Shown here: positions 62,436-64,000 of the stretch, piece by piece
How the letters are laid out: each line of letters starts with the position of its first letter
Position numbering within the stretch: the stretch's first letter is position 1
DNA from: Sphingobium fontiphilum
GTDB lineage: Bacteria; Pseudomonadota; Alphaproteobacteria; Sphingomonadales; Sphingomonadaceae
Reading direction: 5' to 3'
Assembly: GCF_014196635.1 (NCBI RefSeq)
Contig: NZ_JACIEB010000002.1
Location: 248,001-312,000, forward strand
DNA length: 64,000 nt
The notes under the pieces: model-generated
The model's input: only the letters and a program-made list of their open reading frames with translations
What the model was told of the DNA's origin: nothing
Databases searched by the model: none
Made by a program: the position numbers and the translations under genes

Positions 62436-62867
62436 ATGGCCAAGAAAATTACGGGCTATATCAAGCTCCAGGTGCCCGCCGGAGCCGCCAATCCTTCCCC
62501 GCCGATCGGCCCTGCCTTGGGTCAGCGCGGCGTGAACATCATGGAATTCTGCAAGGCGTTCAACGCGTCGACGGAAAAGATGGAAAAGGGCACCCCGCTG
62601 CCGACCATCATCACCGTCTATGCCGACCGCTCGTTCAGCTTCGTGACGAAGCAGCCGCCGGCCACCTACCTCATCAAGAAGGCCGTCAACCTGAAGTCGG
62701 GCTCCAAGGAACCGGGCAAGGTCGTCGCCGGCAAGATCACCCGCGCCCAGCTCGCCGAAATCGCGCAGGCCAAGATGGTCGACCTCAACGCGAACGACAT
62801 CGACGCTGCAACGAAGATCATCGAAGGCTCCGCTCGCGCGATGGGCCTCCAAGTGGTGGAGGGCTAA
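62436..62867 (+). CDS. rplK: 50S ribosomal protein L11
   Basis: A 143-residue ribosomal protein. '[20 protein letters not shown]' is the N-terminal L11 domain with its proline-rich linker, and '[20 protein letters not shown]' the RNA-binding C-terminal domain. It binds 23S rRNA at the GTPase-associated centre. The ATG at 62436 gives the usual 'MAKKITGY'. It precedes rplA by 4 bases as in the standard rplKA unit. Confidence 0.97.
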   Translation: MAKKITGYIKLQVPAGAANPSPPIGPALGQRGVNIMEFCKAFNASTEKMEKGTPLPTIITVYADRSFSFVTKQPPATYLIKKAVNLKSGSKEPGKVVAGKITRAQLAEIAQAKMVDLNANDIDAATKIIEGSARAMGLQVVEG

Positions 62868-62871
62868 GACC

Positions 62872-63570
62872 ATGGCGAAGCTGACCAAGAAGGCAAAGGC
62901 CCTGGCCGCCGCGATCAACAAGGAAAAGCTGCACGGCGTTGACGAGGCGCTGGGCCTGATCAAGACCCATGCCACCGCCAAGTTCGACGAAAGCGTCGAA
63001 ATCGCGATCAACCTGGGCGTCGACCCGCGTCACGCCGACCAGATGGTCCGTGGCGTCGTTACGCTCCCCGCCGGCACCGGCAAGGACGTTCGCGTCGCCG
63101 TGTTCGCCCGTGGCGACAAGGCCGAAGCCGCCAAGGCGGCGGGCGCCGAAGTCGTGGGCGCCGAAGACCTGCTGGAATCGATCCAGGGCGGCAATATCGA
63201 CTTCGAACGCGTCATCGCCACGCCCGACATGATGGGCCTGGTCGGCCGCCTGGGCAAGGTTCTGGGCCCCAAGGGCCTGATGCCCAACCCCAAGCTCGGC
63301 ACCGTGACGCCCAACGTCGCCGAAGCCGTGAAGGCCGCCAAGGGTGGCCAGATCGAATTCCGCGTCGAAAAGGCCGGCATCATCCACGCTGGCCTCGGCA
63401 AGGCGAGCTTCTCGGCCGAAGACCTGCGCAAAAATTTCGACGCCTTCGTCGACGCGATCGTCAAGGCGAAGCCGTCGGGTTCGAAGGGCAAATATGTCCG
63501 CAAGATCGCACTGTCGTCCTCGATGGGTCCGGGCGTGAAGGTCGACGTGGCGGAAGTCGCCACGATCTGA
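62872..63570 (+). CDS. rplA: 50S ribosomal protein L1
   Basis: A 232-residue ribosomal protein and, in many bacteria, the translational repressor of the rplKA mRNA. '[20 protein letters not shown]', '[20 protein letters not shown]' and '[20 protein letters not shown]' are the conserved L1 segments. It stands directly after rplK. A strong terminator follows and the next gene is a DEAD-box helicase, so rplJ-rplL-rpoBC do not follow at once. Confidence 0.97.
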   Translation: MAKLTKKAKALAAAINKEKLHGVDEALGLIKTHATAKFDESVEIAINLGVDPRHADQMVRGVVTLPAGTGKDVRVAVFARGDKAEAAKAAGAEVVGAEDLLESIQGGNIDFERVIATPDMMGLVGRLGKVLGPKGLMPNPKLGTVTPNVAEAVKAAKGGQIEFRVEKAGIIHAGLGKASFSAEDLRKNFDAFVDAIVKAKPSGSKGKYVRKIALSSSMGPGVKVDVAEVATI

Positions 63571-63590
63571 TCCTTGCGCTATAAGCAACA

Positions 63591-63637
63591 GGAAAGCCTC
63601 CTTCCTCGGAATGTGGGAAGGAGGCTTTCTTGTTTTG
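63591..63637 (+). terminator. Intrinsic terminator after rplA
   Basis: A 13-base stem AAAGCCTCCTTCC / GGAAGGAGGCTTT (63593-63605, 63616-63628) is followed by CTTGTTTT. It closes the rplKA unit. Two further short hairpins (63674-63693 and 63697-63711) lie before the helicase gene. Confidence 0.9.
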
Positions 63638-63759
63638 CGTGATGCCTCCCCATGCGTGGGAGGATTTTGGAACCAGGGGACGACCGGCCCCTGGGCTTCC
63701 CATTGGGAAGCATAAAAGGTCATTCAGTATCCGTCGGTTATGGCGGGTCGCTTTTACCG

Positions 63760-64000
63760 ATGGATAACAAGAACATGTCTTTTGAAACTCTCCCCCCTCT
63801 CCTTGCGCAGGCGCTGACGACCAAGGGCTATGAAAGCCTGACCGAGGTGCAGAGCGCCGTCATTCAGCCCGAAGCGGCCGGACGCGACATGATCGTGTCG
63901 GCGCAGACCGGATCGGGCAAGACCGTCGCCTTTGGCCTTGCCATGGCGCCCGAATTGCTGGGCGATGACGGTCGCCTGCCGCCGCCCGCCTGGCCGCTGG
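63760..64000 (+). CDS. DEAD-box RNA helicase (partial, runs off the window)
   Basis: The open frame continues past the window end. The visible 80 residues show the Q motif ('TKGYESLTEVQSAVIQP') and motif I ('AQTGSGKTVAF', Walker A) of DEAD-box RNA helicases. The start may be 63760 (MDNKNMSF) or 63775 (MSFETLPP). It unwinds RNA in translation, ribosome assembly or decay; which paralogue cannot be told from this fragment. Confidence 0.88.
   Translation, partial: MDNKNMSFETLPPLLAQALTTKGYESLTEVQSAVIQPEAAGRDMIVSAQTGSGKTVAFGLAMAPELLGDDGRLPPPAWPL

Overview
The window is a high-GC alphaproteobacterial chromosome segment, most likely from a Sphingomonadaceae member (Sphingobium/Sphingomonas-like). 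This rests on protein character, on a gene-transfer-agent (GTA) cluster laid out as in sphingomonads, and on housekeeping blocks (helicase - S4 protein - FdxA - CarD; tRNA-Trp - secE - nusG - rplK - rplA). No database search was possible; all family names come from recognising motifs and architecture.

Layout. 0.1-9.1 kb is ordinary chromosome: quinone oxidoreductase, DUF1192, ClpA, a frameshifted alpha/beta hydrolase, a glutathione S-transferase (GST), a Bax-inhibitor-1 membrane protein, ThpR, lipoprotein Cu/Zn SOD and an OmpA-type porin. 9.2-27.8 kb is an RcGTA-like phage-derived cluster on the minus strand, read from 27.8 kb down to 9.2 kb: small terminase, large terminase, portal, DUF6127, prohead protease, capsid, tail fibre with a self-cleaving S74 chaperone, fibre-tail adaptor, head-tail connector, tail terminator, tail tube, g10/g10.1, tape measure, TIM-barrel/DUF2460 fusion, DUF2163 hub, NlpC/P60 peptidase, g15 fibre-binding protein and DUF2793. 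No integrase, repressor, replication or lysis genes are seen. Two foreign cassettes interrupt it: a glycine-zipper gene between terminase and portal, and three plus-strand genes (two membrane proteins and a PhyH-type dioxygenase) between protease and capsid. Terminator-like hairpins stand just before the portal, just before the capsid and just after the capsid.

28-33 kb holds a second GST, a small unknown protein, a GNAT acetyltransferase, a VTT-family membrane protein, Lnt and MetK. 33.2-44.5 kb is a short-chain carboxylate module: propionyl-CoA synthetase, an MHS-family transporter and DcaP-like porin in tandem, divergent acetyl-CoA synthetase, and a LuxR-type response regulator plus an SSF-fused hybrid histidine kinase of the CrbS/CrbR (MxtR/ErdR) type that is known elsewhere to control acs.

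44.6-56.3 kb is cell-envelope and unknown-function territory: a Cys-rich secreted protein, AIM24/TIGR00266, an M28 peptidase, a glycine-zipper lipoprotein, NhaA, an NfrB-like glycosyltransferase with an NfrA-C-like partner, TauE/SafE with TIGR02186, an NTP-transferase and an M23 peptidase. 56.5-64 kb is information processing: Suv3-like helicase, S4 protein, ferredoxin, CarD, tRNA-Trp, secE-nusG, rplK-rplA and the start of a DEAD-box helicase. With starts placed as below, no gene-free stretch exceeds about 300 bases; the larger gaps hold terminators or palindromic repeats.
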